Assembly (NCBI GenBank): GCA_016801845.1 | Contig: CM028908.1 | Coordinates: 26,606,547 to 26,670,546 of the forward strand | DNA from: Polydactylus sextarius | Taxonomy: Eukaryota; Chordata; Actinopteri; Polynemidae | Reading direction: 5' to 3' | Length of the DNA: 64,000 nt | Shown here: piece after piece, positions 44,585 through 56,500 of the stretch | Layout: each line of letters begins with the position of its first letter | Position numbering within the stretch: position 1 is the stretch's first letter | Program-made: the position numbers and the translations under genes | The notes under the pieces: model-generated | What the model was told of the DNA's origin: nothing | Seen by the model: only the letters and a program-made list of their open reading frames with translations | Databases searched by the model: none

Positions 44585-45769
44585 AGAGTCCTGGACTACG
44601 AAGCACGATTTGTTCTTATCACGGTAACTTCAGGGTCAACTCTGGTTTCCGTCCTACGAAGGTGGTTCACTTCTTACCGGGCTACGTCTCCATGGTAACT
44701 GATGCTGAACTAACCTGCTCCGGAGCAGGTCATGTTCTAGATCAGAGGTCGGAGCCTATAAAATCTCCGTCCTCCGACCAATCAATGCTCTTGAAAATTT
44801 CTCATCCTGTTATTGCAGATCTGTGGAGCTCAGGGTCAGATTGAGAGACGTCTCTGAGGAGGACCAGGGTTTTTAGAGACCGGCAAGATTATTTATTGGA
44901 GCATCACTTAAATATCTGTGATCTCCTCAAACCGCACGTTACCAGTGCGACATAGCACAGTCGAGCGCTGACTGTCCCTCAGACAGTAGCACTGCTCCAT
45001 TATTGACTCCTACAATAATTAACTAGGATATTAAATAACTGTATTTTATTACTGACACATTGTACAAATGCTCCTGTTTAGAGCTGCCAGGGTCCGATGA
45101 CACACCCTCATCACCTTCATTAACTGAGCTTATCATCCTAAACCAGAGACTGATTGACACTGAAACTGGACTTGGACTTATAAGATTAGATTATTATAAG
45201 ATAAAGTTCTACTTTGAACTTTGATTCATATTATTATATCTAGTTTTTATTGTTTTGTGCCGCTACGGTTGCAGCTGAACACGAATGTTAAAGTTGTATC
45301 AGTCTATTCACCTTAACAGTCTAGATTTCAACAGTTCATTGATTTGATTTTAATTTAATTATAGTCACATCTACTCGTCTCTGTGTTAAACTACTTGCGC
45401 GTTTACACAATCATTGATCTGTTACCAGCTGTTTTTTTCCAGTTTTTAGCAGCTGCCACCGTGTTGTCTTTTCCTGGATTATCGGCCGGTTTTCCTCATA
45501 TTTTTGTAAAATTCTAGTTTGCTCTTTGGCTGTGAAGTCGCTGCTCTGCTGGTTCTCGTTTCCATGTTTGTGATTGGACAACTGTCGCAAACGCCACCTC
45601 TTTTATGTGAACACTCACATCTAGATTGGAAAATCCTGGGTTGACTAATCTAGTTGATAACCAGCTTCGTGGTACCGCTTAGCCAGACTGAGATTGTTAG
45701 GATTAGTGAAGCCAGATAACTGAAAGAGATCCTGGGTAAGTTGAACTTGCTTCGTAGTTCAGGCCTCAG
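44585..45769. mobile_element. TIR element of ~1.2 kb, class uncertain
   Basis: Left end GTCCTGGACTACGAAGCACG and right end read inward GGCCTGAACTACGAAGCAAG are inverted repeats. The gene 3 flank lacks this block. No transposase is seen. Confidence 0.6.
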
Positions 45770-46065
45770 GTCAAGATGACAACTGTTGAGTATAAACTCA
45801 CCTTTAAACAGTTTTTATTGTCGACTGTATTTAATTCGCTGGATGTTTCTGTTCTTGTTAGTGTGAACAAACTGAATGTGAGTATGTGAAGACACAACTG
45901 GTCGTTTAACTTAAAATATGTAAACATGACAGTTGATGTAAATTCACATAAATTACTGTCACTTTCTTTTATGCTGTTACGTGTTTGACAGTGACTTTGT
46001 TGTTTATGTTGTTTTTCTTGATAAAAGTTGATATTATATATATGATGAAGAGAATCTTAACTTGT

Positions 46066-46390
46066 TGAGTGTTTTTTTTTTTTTTTACTCCAAAGAAATC
46101 TCATCTCTTCCTGATATATTTTTATTCAGAATAAAAAGCACTTTGACTTGAAAAGACCTGTTTGTAAAAAGTAAAGGGACATTTTTTTTTTTTTTAAATA
46201 TTATCATAAAGTTTCTGTGCGAACATTTGAATAAAATGAACCGTGTAACTGTCCTGGCTGTTTGTTTCTTACAGATTTAGAAGTGATGACATTGTATTTA
46301 TTACTATTTATAATCTGTTACATTCGTTATTTAAACTGCTGTATTATATAGTTTTATCACAGTGTAAATGTGATGCTGCTAAAAAAAAAA
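46066..46390 (+). repeat. Direct repeat, copy 1 (pairs with about 49955-50250)
   Basis: Shared sequence from TACTCCAA(A/C)GAAATCTC through GAATAAAATGAACCGTGTAA to TTACATTCGTTATTTA. It flanks the right arm of the inverted repeat. Confidence 0.8.
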
Positions 46391-46834
46391 ACTAAAACGT
46401 TTTTAAAAAATAGAGCAACATTAAAGCCACAATATGTCATTTTTCACAATGTCTATTATCGAAAATCACAACCATGATCTTATTGATTAATAATTACCTC
46501 CATCAACAAGTTGAAACGTTCTGGTAGAATTTGAATTTTCCATTTGTATAAACACAGAGGAACCAGGCTCAGTACAGGTGCTGAGAGGAGGCAACAGTAA
46601 ATACTGCTCCACCTTCTGACTCAGACTCCCAGAGGGAGGATAGTCACCACAGACATTCTACCAAAGAGAGAAACCATCTATATATGTAAAATAAAAAATG
46701 TTTAAAAACGTCACTCCTTCTCAGTAGTGAAAAAAAAAACTTATCGCAGCTTTTGTCACTGCAGAGGATCTTTCTGGGCTCCTGATATATTTTCACAACA
46801 TATTTTCCAGCTCTGTCGGCTGGTGGGAGTGTGT

Positions 46835-46896
46835 TCATGTGTTCATGTGTTCATCTGTTCATCTGTTCATGTGTTCATGTGTTCATCTGTTCATCG
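46835..46896. repeat. GTTCAT hexanucleotide repeat
   Basis: About ten units alternating GTTCATGT and GTTCATCT. Confidence 0.9.
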
Positions 46897-47636
46897 GGGC
46901 TGAACTCTACCGTTCCTGGTACAGACAGCGGAGGAGAACCATGTGACCATGTAGAGACAGTAATGACGTGGTGTCGTGTAAATAATATAAATAACATGGG
47001 TATTTTATGTGGTATTTTCCATTATGTGATTATGAGTCTGTCTCCTTCCACTCGAGGTCAAAACCGAGTCTTTAAACTTTCATTTTTGAGACCAGATCCA
47101 AGTAGAACAACACTGACACTTAGAGGTCACAGGGGGTTGAAAACCTCTTTCTCATAAATATGTAAATATGAGTAATAATGTTCATTATGTCTGTTATTGT
47201 GTGACTGTAACAAACAAGATGAGGTCTCTCCTTCACTGACCACCTGTCTATTATATTTTCACTCCACCATGTAAATCGTAATTTTTGTTTTGTTTTTTAT
47301 ATTAATTTGTTTTTTATTTATTTATAGTAATGGTATATTGTTGTTTATATGGATTTACATGTTTACACCAAGAACAACATGGACACGAAGCTGCTGCTGC
47401 CTCCTATCACTGCTCTGTTGAGTGTGTGGTCACAGGCTCCACAGCCGAGGACAGGAAGGTGGTGCAGAGCGTCATAAACACTGATCTCCACGTCCTGCTG
47501 CCTCAGGAAAACCAAGGTCATCACCAGAGACGCTCACACCGTTTGACCTGTTGACCTCTGGGAGGCGCTACAGGTCAGTCAAGTCCCACAACCACCAGAC
47601 TGACCAACACTGCTTCATCTGGGCCGTCTGGACTGT

Positions 47637-47638
<2 letters not shown>

Positions 47639-47673
<35 letters not shown>
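47639..47673. repeat. (AC)n microsatellite
   Basis: About 17 AC units. Confidence 0.95.
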
Positions 47674-47676
<3 letters not shown>

Positions 47677-47989
47677 AACACCCCCCATCAATCATCTACC
47701 TCCAACCTTCAATGTTTACAGCCACTTTTCACTTTAAACTTATTTATATTCTCCTTTTTTTCCACAAACGCACATTTTTTATTTAACTCTGTGTCCATTA
47801 TATTTATAAATGTATATATAATCATTTTTCACTTTCACCTTCAGGGTTTTTACACTTTACAGTTTATATTCTGTGGTATTTTTTCCAGTTGTATATATTA
47901 TATTTTTTATGTCTATTTTTAAGATTTTTTTTTAATACGTTGTATTGTTTACAGCCTATGTTGTCCCCTTGTGTTGTTTTTGTGACTCT

Positions 47990-48045
47990 ATTCTATTCTA
48001 TTCTATTCTATTCTATTCTATTCTATTCTATTCTATTCTATTCTA
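47990..48045. repeat. (TTCTA)n pentanucleotide microsatellite
   Basis: About eleven units; complementary to the run at 34857-34946. Confidence 0.95.
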
Positions 48046-49923
48046 ATTTCTAATCCAAACGATACATTCACCTTCTGCTTTAGACAGGCTGATGTTAACA
48101 TCTATGTTTTCTTTTTCCACAGTTTTTTTTTCTCTCAGTTCCTCTTTGTGCCACCTCCCTCATCACCAACACAATATCATTAATCAGGTCTCTTATTTAC
48201 ACAGACTCTTGGATGTACCAGTCCCACTACTACAAACCAGTACCTTAGTCAACTTTCCCTCGGCCACCACCCAGAAAATCCAGGACGGGCAGAGCTTTCG
48301 TCTGGTTTACATCTCCTTTTGGTGCGTACCGCCACCTACTGTACAGGAGTGTCAATAAATAAATAAACATAAAAAAAGGATGACTGGGGATGGGTTTAGA
48401 AGAATTGTTGACACTATTGTTCACACTGTGCTGTAAGTTTTCTTCTTGTAACATCTAAATAAAAAGAGTTGAAAAAAAATATTGCACAGTAATGATGATC
48501 ACTTGTAATGAGTGGTGGGTATAAGACAGTGAGAGTAATGGTATTGCATGATATACAGATATTTGACAGTATTATCAGTAACATTAAATATATTAAATAT
48601 TGCACAGCAGGTGGACAGAAGGAAGTCCATGTGTCGTGGGGTTAAACTAAAGGTGGTTATGGCTTCTGGGGGAAATTTTTGTTTCTGTGTCTGTTTGTTT
48701 TTGTACTGAAGCACCAGGGGCCTGTTTCACAAAGCAGGTTTAGTGAAAACTCAGGGTTAGTTGCCTTAGACTCTAATGCAACTAACCCTGAGTTTTCACC
48801 GAACCCGGTTTCTGAAACGGGCCCCTGAAACACCCAATACTTGTCTCTAAGTAACACTAAGAAAATAGTCTTTGAAAACTGGGAAATCTAGGAACTCTTG
48901 TCATTTAAACCACTGGATTAACCTCGTCTCAGGACACATCCTCACAGAATTACCTGGACTCCTTTTCTGACCTTTCTCCAAATTCAACCATAACTGAGCC
49001 ACATACACTCTTTTCAACACCGACCCTCAACATCAAAAAACGTCAGTGCACGTACGAGTTCAAGGTGGTTTTGGCTTTTGGGGGGAAAAATTGTTGCAGC
49101 AAAAATTGCACCTGTAGCACTGATGGGTCAAAAAAACAATTTAAAGTCACAATGTCAGAACCAATCATGTATCACTTCCTTATCTCTTATTGTCCCCGAC
49201 GCTGTGACTGACAATCAAACAGGTCTGAACTGGTTCTCTAACCTTATGTTGAACCCTCTTTTCATGTTTCATAAGTCATATACACTTCTAATGCTCTTAT
49301 GTTTGACCTCTTTTGGGGTTGTCCTTTAATACGACAAAGTTTTATACTTCACCAGACCATTATGCTTCAACTCCTTACTGCGCTTTAAAAAAATAACATA
49401 ATATATTTGTTTATTTGCTCCTGTCATGGTATCAAACCTCAGATATATGCAGTCAAACAAGTTTATATGGAGGTGAGGCAGCACAGGAACGACACTAGAC
49501 ATTAACATCACGTCAAACATAGTAACTGAAGTTGCCACAAACACAGTGATTAAATATGTCAAACCTATAGTGAGTGAGTATCTTCATCCTACACATTCGT
49601 GACATAGTGTTAGTGTCTTAGTGAAATATGTGAAATAATAGATGTGTTATAAACTAAACAGTAATATAATGATTGTATAGTGAGAAGGGCTCAGTTCATG
49701 TGAACTTGATGATAACTGCTCAACACACGTGATACTGAAACATGACGTTGTCTTCTCTGGGTGGATTTTAAAAGTATCTCAAGTCAAACCTTTTCACTGA
49801 GACATTTGGTCACTAACCGCCCAACCCACCTCTTGTGACCTTGGGTATTTTGGAAGGTGCTACATAAACCAAGTGGTTTTTATTATTGTTGTCGCAGCAT
49901 ACCACGCCGTGGACGGTGAGTCT
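48040..49923 (-). repeat. Right arm of the large inverted repeat around gene 4
   Basis: Reverse complement of 32988-34860 with few differences, including a short change near 49040-49060. Its outer edge CGCCGTGGACGGTGAGT mirrors the left arm's outer edge. Confidence 0.88.
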
Positions 49924-49954
49924 TAGACTTAGTTGTCTCTGTATTTGTTGAGTG

Positions 49955-50250
49955 TTTTGTTTTGTTTGTTTTTTTTTACTCCAACGAAATCTCTTCTCTT
50001 CCTGATATATTTTTATTCAGAATGAAAAACACTTTGACTTGAAAAGTAAATAAATGTGACCTGTTTGTAAAAAGTAAAGAGACATTTATTTTTTTTTTTT
50101 TTATTATCATGAGGTTCCTGTGCAAACATTTGAATAAAATGAACCGTGTAACTGAAGTGATGACATTGTATTTATTACTATTTATAATCTGTTACATTCG
50201 TTATTTATACTGTTGTATTATACAGTTTTATCACAGTGTAAATGTGATGC
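49955..50250 (+). repeat. Direct repeat, copy 2 (pairs with 46066-46390)
   Basis: Second copy of the gene 4 distal flank, directly following the right inverted arm. The duplication could be part of the event that placed the arm. Confidence 0.8.
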
Positions 50251-50420
50251 TGTTAATGCTGTTTGGTCAAATATGCTACATTTTAATTGGAACGTTTGAT
50301 GTATATTAACTTTGTATATCAACACCGCAATTTGTTAAAATCAAATCCCGGCAACACTCGAACCGCGACGTCATCCGACGTCACTGGTCCTAAAAGAAGC
50401 AGGAAACAAGTTTTCCATAA

Positions 50421-50440
50421 AATACTTCCTGTGTTTCTGT
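50421..50440 (+). promoter_or_regulatory. Conserved ETS-like block upstream of gene 5
   Basis: AATACTTCCTGTGTTTCTGT, 35 bases before the ATG, matches the block 215 bases before gene 3's ATG. Two GACGTCA-type (CRE-like) words lie just upstream at about 50365-50385. Confidence 0.4.
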
Positions 50441-50474
50441 CGGAGCGTCTCACCGCCACCGTTCAGTTAAAGCC

Positions 50475-50541
50475 ATGAAGACTAAAACTCTGCTGTGTTT
50501 CTTCGTCTTTCTGAGTAAAATAGCAACGGAACATGGACCCG
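50475..50541 (+). CDS. Gene 5 leader exon
   Basis: MKTKTLLCFFVFLSKIATEH then GP, phase 1 donor GTGAGT. Hydrophobic core LLCFFVFL, homologous to the leaders of genes 3 and 4. Confidence 0.82.
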
Positions 50542-53500
50542 GTGAGTCGGTCAATGTTCAGTCTGTCGGTCCAGACGGCGGCTGATGTCAGCGGGTTTAA
50601 CATTAGTTGAGTGTGTGTGATGATATTGTGTTTAGCTGTGAAACACACTGGTCACCGTGTCACTACATCCGTCCTGGTGAGACGAAGCCGAAGCGTTTGA
50701 CGAGTGAATGAAAACTTTATTATAAATCCGGATCACACACATTCACCGAGCTTACACGCGCCGTCGTGTTCTCGGTGGTGTTAAGGGAGCGCGCGCCTTC
50801 AGGCTGGGAGGTCACGTGTCCAAAACTGCAAGTTCTGATAATGAAGCTTCAGATTATGTTTCTACATTAGTATGAGCAGGTAGGACGGTCTATCAGTTAG
50901 AGCTGATCCATCAGAATATGTTTCTACATAGATGTGTCTCATTTTAGAGTCTCTGGGTGTATGTGTTTTCTTTGTATGACGAAACCGCAAGAATCTGACG
51001 TATTTGTGTTGAGCCTGAGCCTTGGTAGGACGTCTCGACAGGTAGGAAGGAATGTCACAACACCTGGATATGTTGATTTCTTTAATTAAGTTTAATTATT
51101 CATGCATGTTCTCTCTGTAACGTGTATTACTCTCTCCTGTGTCAGGAACCATTATGTTGTTATCTTTATTTTAACAGCTTTGTTACCCTTTATGATTTTT
51201 GGAGTGAGTTAGTGGCCGTCACCATTTTGGCCCCCCCTGATCCAGGGGCGGATGATGAAAGGGTTTAAAACCAGTCAGTCTAGAGAGCAGTGTGGAGAGT
51301 GAGACTAGTGTGTAGACCAACAAGGAGGTTTAACAAACACTGGGTTAGAGTCTGACCTCCAGGTATCTGAGCCCATGACGACTAAACCTGTGCATTTGGT
51401 TCCAAAACACCGGTTATGAATTAACTCAGGTAACCTGTATTGGTTAACCTGGGCTTGTGCGCGTTCCCGGCGAATCTATAAAGACGTCATCTATCGAGGG
51501 TTGACGAACCTCATACTTCAGCAGCCAGTCGTCCTCAAGGTGTATGAGGAGGAAAGGTGATGACAAAAAGAAAGAAACACAAATGTATCTGTCAAGACAC
51601 GAGGTTCAAATCACCGATCGTGTTGATTCATAAGTTTAGACCGTTCATGTGAAGCCACAGTTTTAAATTAAATGAAATATTTCAGGAAACTGGCTTCATA
51701 TCCTGCTTTCTCAATATGATGCCACCGTCTAATACAGACGACTGGTCACTGGCTGATTTATTAATTAGATGCAACTTAGATGTACAGAAAATAACATGGA
51801 AACAAGTCAATGTAACACAGAGTAACAGATATTGAGCAGATATACATTTGCTGTTATCACTACAGTAAAGACTTGGGAACAGTGGGTAGTTGTCAGGATA
51901 ACGGTCGTCAGGACGTTTGTATTAAACTTGTTGTTCCTTCCTGCTGCTGCTACACGTCATCCACCTCAATATCCTGACATTTCTCTCTTCTGGTGGATCT
52001 GAGCTGTTTCTGTCAACGTGTCTCTGTGTCCGGACATGACGAGACCACCTCCCAGTCCCTGATGTAGGTTCACACAGGACCAGTTTTATCACAGGACGTC
52101 TGTGTTTGGTGAAACACGGTCGGTGATTTGTGGTTTTTACTTTACAAATCACAGACATGGATCAATCACTGACATCCTCCGCAATTATTACAACTTACCA
52201 GACGTCACCAGGTAAAACTAATCCCGTGCTAACAGCTAAAGTCAATAACTGGGTCTTCATCAAACGGAAACGCTATCGTGTGTCAAGTTTCACAGCATTC
52301 GACTGGACTTGGACTTAAATACCTGAACATAACCTGAACAAACCGGAACAAAACCTCCTACCAGGTGATGCTCAGAGCGAATGTTACCATAGTGACTTAC
52401 TGAACCTGAACATTTAGGAACAGAAAACGGTAAAAATGTTGACTTACAGACGTCACCGTGAAACTTTACCAGTTGATTACTCACATGAATAGGGGAAAAA
52501 ATGTATTGAAAGTTTTCTTTAATTTTATGTTTAAATGTGCCAATTAGGCCATATCTAAATAAATATGCACTTATTTTCATATATTTTGAAGCAAAGAATC
52601 TGACCATTGGAGAAAGCCAGGTTCAATTTTTTTCTTTTTTCATTTTGTTAATATATTAAATCAAAAAACCTTCACAGAGGATATTATGAATATCTCCTTT
52701 TGTTATCCAGTAAATCAGAAAATTCTGCCAATAGGCTTTAAAATGGATTTCACCTGTTTTTAGGCATAAAATGTCTTATACATAAATATAAAAGGCCAAG
52801 AATGAGATATTAACAAATCCCTCTGTAAAAACCTTCAACATATAGTTAGGAATAAGACTGTTTGGTGGATGTAGGTGCTACATAAGTGGAGATTCGGCCT
52901 TTAAAGATTTTTATGGCAAAATTCCACAAATTTCTATTGAACACAATGAAGTAAGATCCCTGTATCACACTGTTTAACATCTAAAACAACAACATGGCCT
53001 CAACTGAACCAGCACAAAATACTGAATGAAATGCTGCTTTACTTCTCTGTGTATTATTGCATCATCATACAAAGTCCATAATATTTCTAGAAATTTTCTG
53101 CAATTTCTAAATCTCATGTAAACAAACTTGATATGTCGCTATTGTGTTGAAGTTATTGATGACGGAACAGTAAAAAAAAAATGACAAAAAAACTAAAGAA
53201 ACTCATGTATCAATATGTGAACATTGTCTGTGCAAAGATCGATGCTGCTGAAGTGAAACTACAGAGTCTTAGTGAGGAAACAGTCAGGTCCTTGTAACGT
53301 GGTTCAGTTTGTCACCATATGTAAAGTTGAAATTTCTTAGTTATTGAATAACAGAAATTGATTTATTATATTATCATTATTTACTATTACTATCATTATT
53401 ATTCTATTATTAGTATCATTCCATTCACAGTGCGTCTTGTGTGTGTAAAGTAAATACAGTCATCTAATGAATAGGACAATATTATTAATATGTTACCAAC

Positions 53501-56500
53501 CAACCACCAGTTATAAAGTGGAACATGCACATGACAGAGTAGAGGACACAAGCCTCCATCCAATTACATCTCTGTTATCAGGCAGGAAAAGAAGATTTCT
53601 GACCTTTGAACTGCTCACAAAGCATCCTGGGAGAAGTAGTTTAGTAAATGCGGCGTTATCGCTGTGGATTTTCAAAGTTAAGACAGGTTTTATGATTGTG
53701 TTTATCGATCGTTTCTATCGCTGCTGGTTAAGACAGTTTTAGTTGGATCTTGATGAATCTACAGACCTCCGCCCTCAGCAGAGACGTCGCTTGTTTGTTT
53801 ACAAAGCACCGTTCGGAGAGAGGGGGGGTCGCGGTTTGTGTTTACGTCTTTTTGTGGAGTTTGTTTACTTGCTCTTTTAATTGTTTGTAGCTTTAGCTGT
53901 GTTTGGTGGTTTATATGAGCTTCTAGCTGAGATTCTGACAGTTCTGAGGAGACTAAACATGCTGAGCACAGCTGGTGTTGAACTCCCTCTTTACTGGAAC
54001 TGCTTGGTGGTGATGCAGTTCACTAACTGACTGGTTGAATTTCAGTAATTTCTTTATCCATCAACTCTCATTTACATTTTTATTTCTAGTCTTGTAATTG
54101 TCTCATATAATCTGTTGTTCACAGGTGCAGCTCCAAGACCATATGTTACAATACTTGATGAAACCAAAGACTGGTCACTGCTTCAGTGTGAAGTTCAAGG
54201 AGCTTCACCACAACCAGATGTTCAGTGGCAGGACAGTGATGGAAACACTCTGACTGCTGAGGAGCCACAGGTCACAACAGATGGAGAACGATACAATGTT
54301 ATCGTCAATGTTACTGTGACCAAGACGGACAAATATCGATGTGTAGTCACACAGAAGGAAATCTACCATCAGATTAATTCAACGATATATGTGCATATTC
54401 CGGGTCAGTGATGTTTTAATCTTATTTTATTTATTTGTGAGTTCATAGTTTTCCTAAATGTTCAGTGTTTTCAGAGTGAACACAGTGAATTTTCTCTTAG
54501 TGAAGAAAATATTCACACTGAGTCTCTTTGACTTTGTTCAGACTGAAGACAAATCAGATGAGTTTCTCAGATCAGATGTTTAGGACAGACTGTCCACACT
54601 GTCTGCACACACATCACCAACCATCTGCACAGGTTGCTGTAGTAACCACGTAGGTGTCAGTATCTACGTAGCCACGTCTCTCTGGATGTGATGATGTGTC
54701 ATTTAATCTTTTGAATTTTAAGTTAATGTGCAACGTGAGATGGAATTTCGTCTTCTGTGTTATTGCCCGGACGGGGCCGTTAGTGAACTGCTTGGTGGTG
54801 AAGTGTGGAAATCTGCAGTTTAAGTTTTATGTCACTGAGTGATGCTGTTTCCGAATCCCGACGCAGCCTTGGTCGGATGTTTTTTATTTTGTTTTCATTT
54901 AACCAGTTAACCTGGAACGCTGGCTTGATACATTTTGCTACAATATTGTATTAAAATGTAGCAAAGCAGTTTGTTTATGGCACACAAACAGAGCACTCTA
55001 CAGAAGTTAAACCGTGGCAGACGCCACAATAAATCATACGACAGGTAGTTCTGACCAAGCAATGTGATTGGTCAACAAGAAACTTTAAACGTGCTCAAAT
55101 CAGTGTGACAGCACGCCTGACTCATTACGAAAAATATTACTCAGCTCTGTGGCAACTATGTATCCATCTCCACGGCAACATTGTAACTGATTTATTTGTG
55201 TCTGTCGAGTCTTGTGTCAAACCTCCGTGGTCACGTGACCAACGACGTTAGAGGCTTCGTACGTCACAGTGAAACAGTCAAAGTGAGGAGACGTTGTCTT
55301 TTATATGAATGAAAGAAAAACATCCTGTGTATTTAAACTTTTTATCAGTAAACTGACTTTTCAAAATGTCGTAACACTTTGATGTGTGGACAGTGATTCT
55401 CAGAATGAAGATGTGGTGCAGCCAAAACTGTTCCCTGTGTTACCTGATGTGTTGTTGAACCTGATTCTTCTCTATTTAAACATAAAGATTAAATGTGTTT
55501 CTTCTTTCAGGTCCAGTCAGAGTGGTTGTACCAGACGGGGATGACGTCATCTTACCCTGCTCTCTGAACACCAGAGTGGATCTTGAAGAGAAAACCTTTG
55601 ACTGGGTCAGAGATCGTGGCACTAATCAAGTTGAGGTCTTCATGTACCACAATGGAATTCATTACAATAAAGGACGTTCAGGTCAGGATCCACGGTTCAG
55701 TGGACGAGTCTCGTTCTTTCCAGAAGAACTGAGGAACAGCAACGCCTCCATAAAGATCCACAAGACAAAGATACAGGACAGTGGAATCTACAGCTGCATT
55801 TTTCCACAATTTAATGAACAAGAATTCAAGATTGAGCTCGTTGTTGGTGAGAACTTTGATAAAACACTGAATTTATTTTTCTGCCGTCGTCTGAGTTCAT
55901 GTCTGACTCCAGCTGCTGTTTCTTGTCCATTCAGTCTGATTTAACCACTGACAATGAGCAACAGGTTGAAAGTAGAACCATCACATCAGTAATTTAATAT
56001 CAACAAGCTTCACTGTTCTTCACTTCATAGTCACTTTGGATAAAAGTATGTGTCAGATGACTGAATGTTACTGTAACAATCACTGTGCTTTATTAGTTTT
56101 CATTTCTGTCTTTCAGTAAAGGTCATGAGAGACAGATCAGGAGAGATCGAAGGTGAGGATGATGTCACTGTTACTGCTCATTTGTAGCCATAATGTCCCT
56201 GATAACATTTGATTGGACAAAATTAAAGTAATTGATCACAACTGAAACTACAAGATCATTCATATAAAAGTGTAATGGTCACCTTTTGGGGACATTATGA
56301 CTGTGACTTGACTGATTGAATCTCAGTAATTTCTTCAACCATCAACTCTCATTCACATTTTTATTTCTAGTCTTGTAATTGTCTCATATAATCTGTTGTT
56401 CACAGGTGCAGCTCCAAGACCATATGTTACAATACTTGATGAAACCAATGACTGGTCACTGCTTCAGTGTGAAGTTCAAGGAGCTTCACCACAACCAGAT

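Larger units (their letters stand above)
46391..47989. other. Unique sequence before the right inverted arm
   Basis: No gene recognised. Holds a GTTCAT hexanucleotide minisatellite (46835-46896), an AC microsatellite (47639-47673) and AT-rich sequence. The open frame near 47551-47922 spans the microsatellite and has no domain. Confidence 0.45.
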
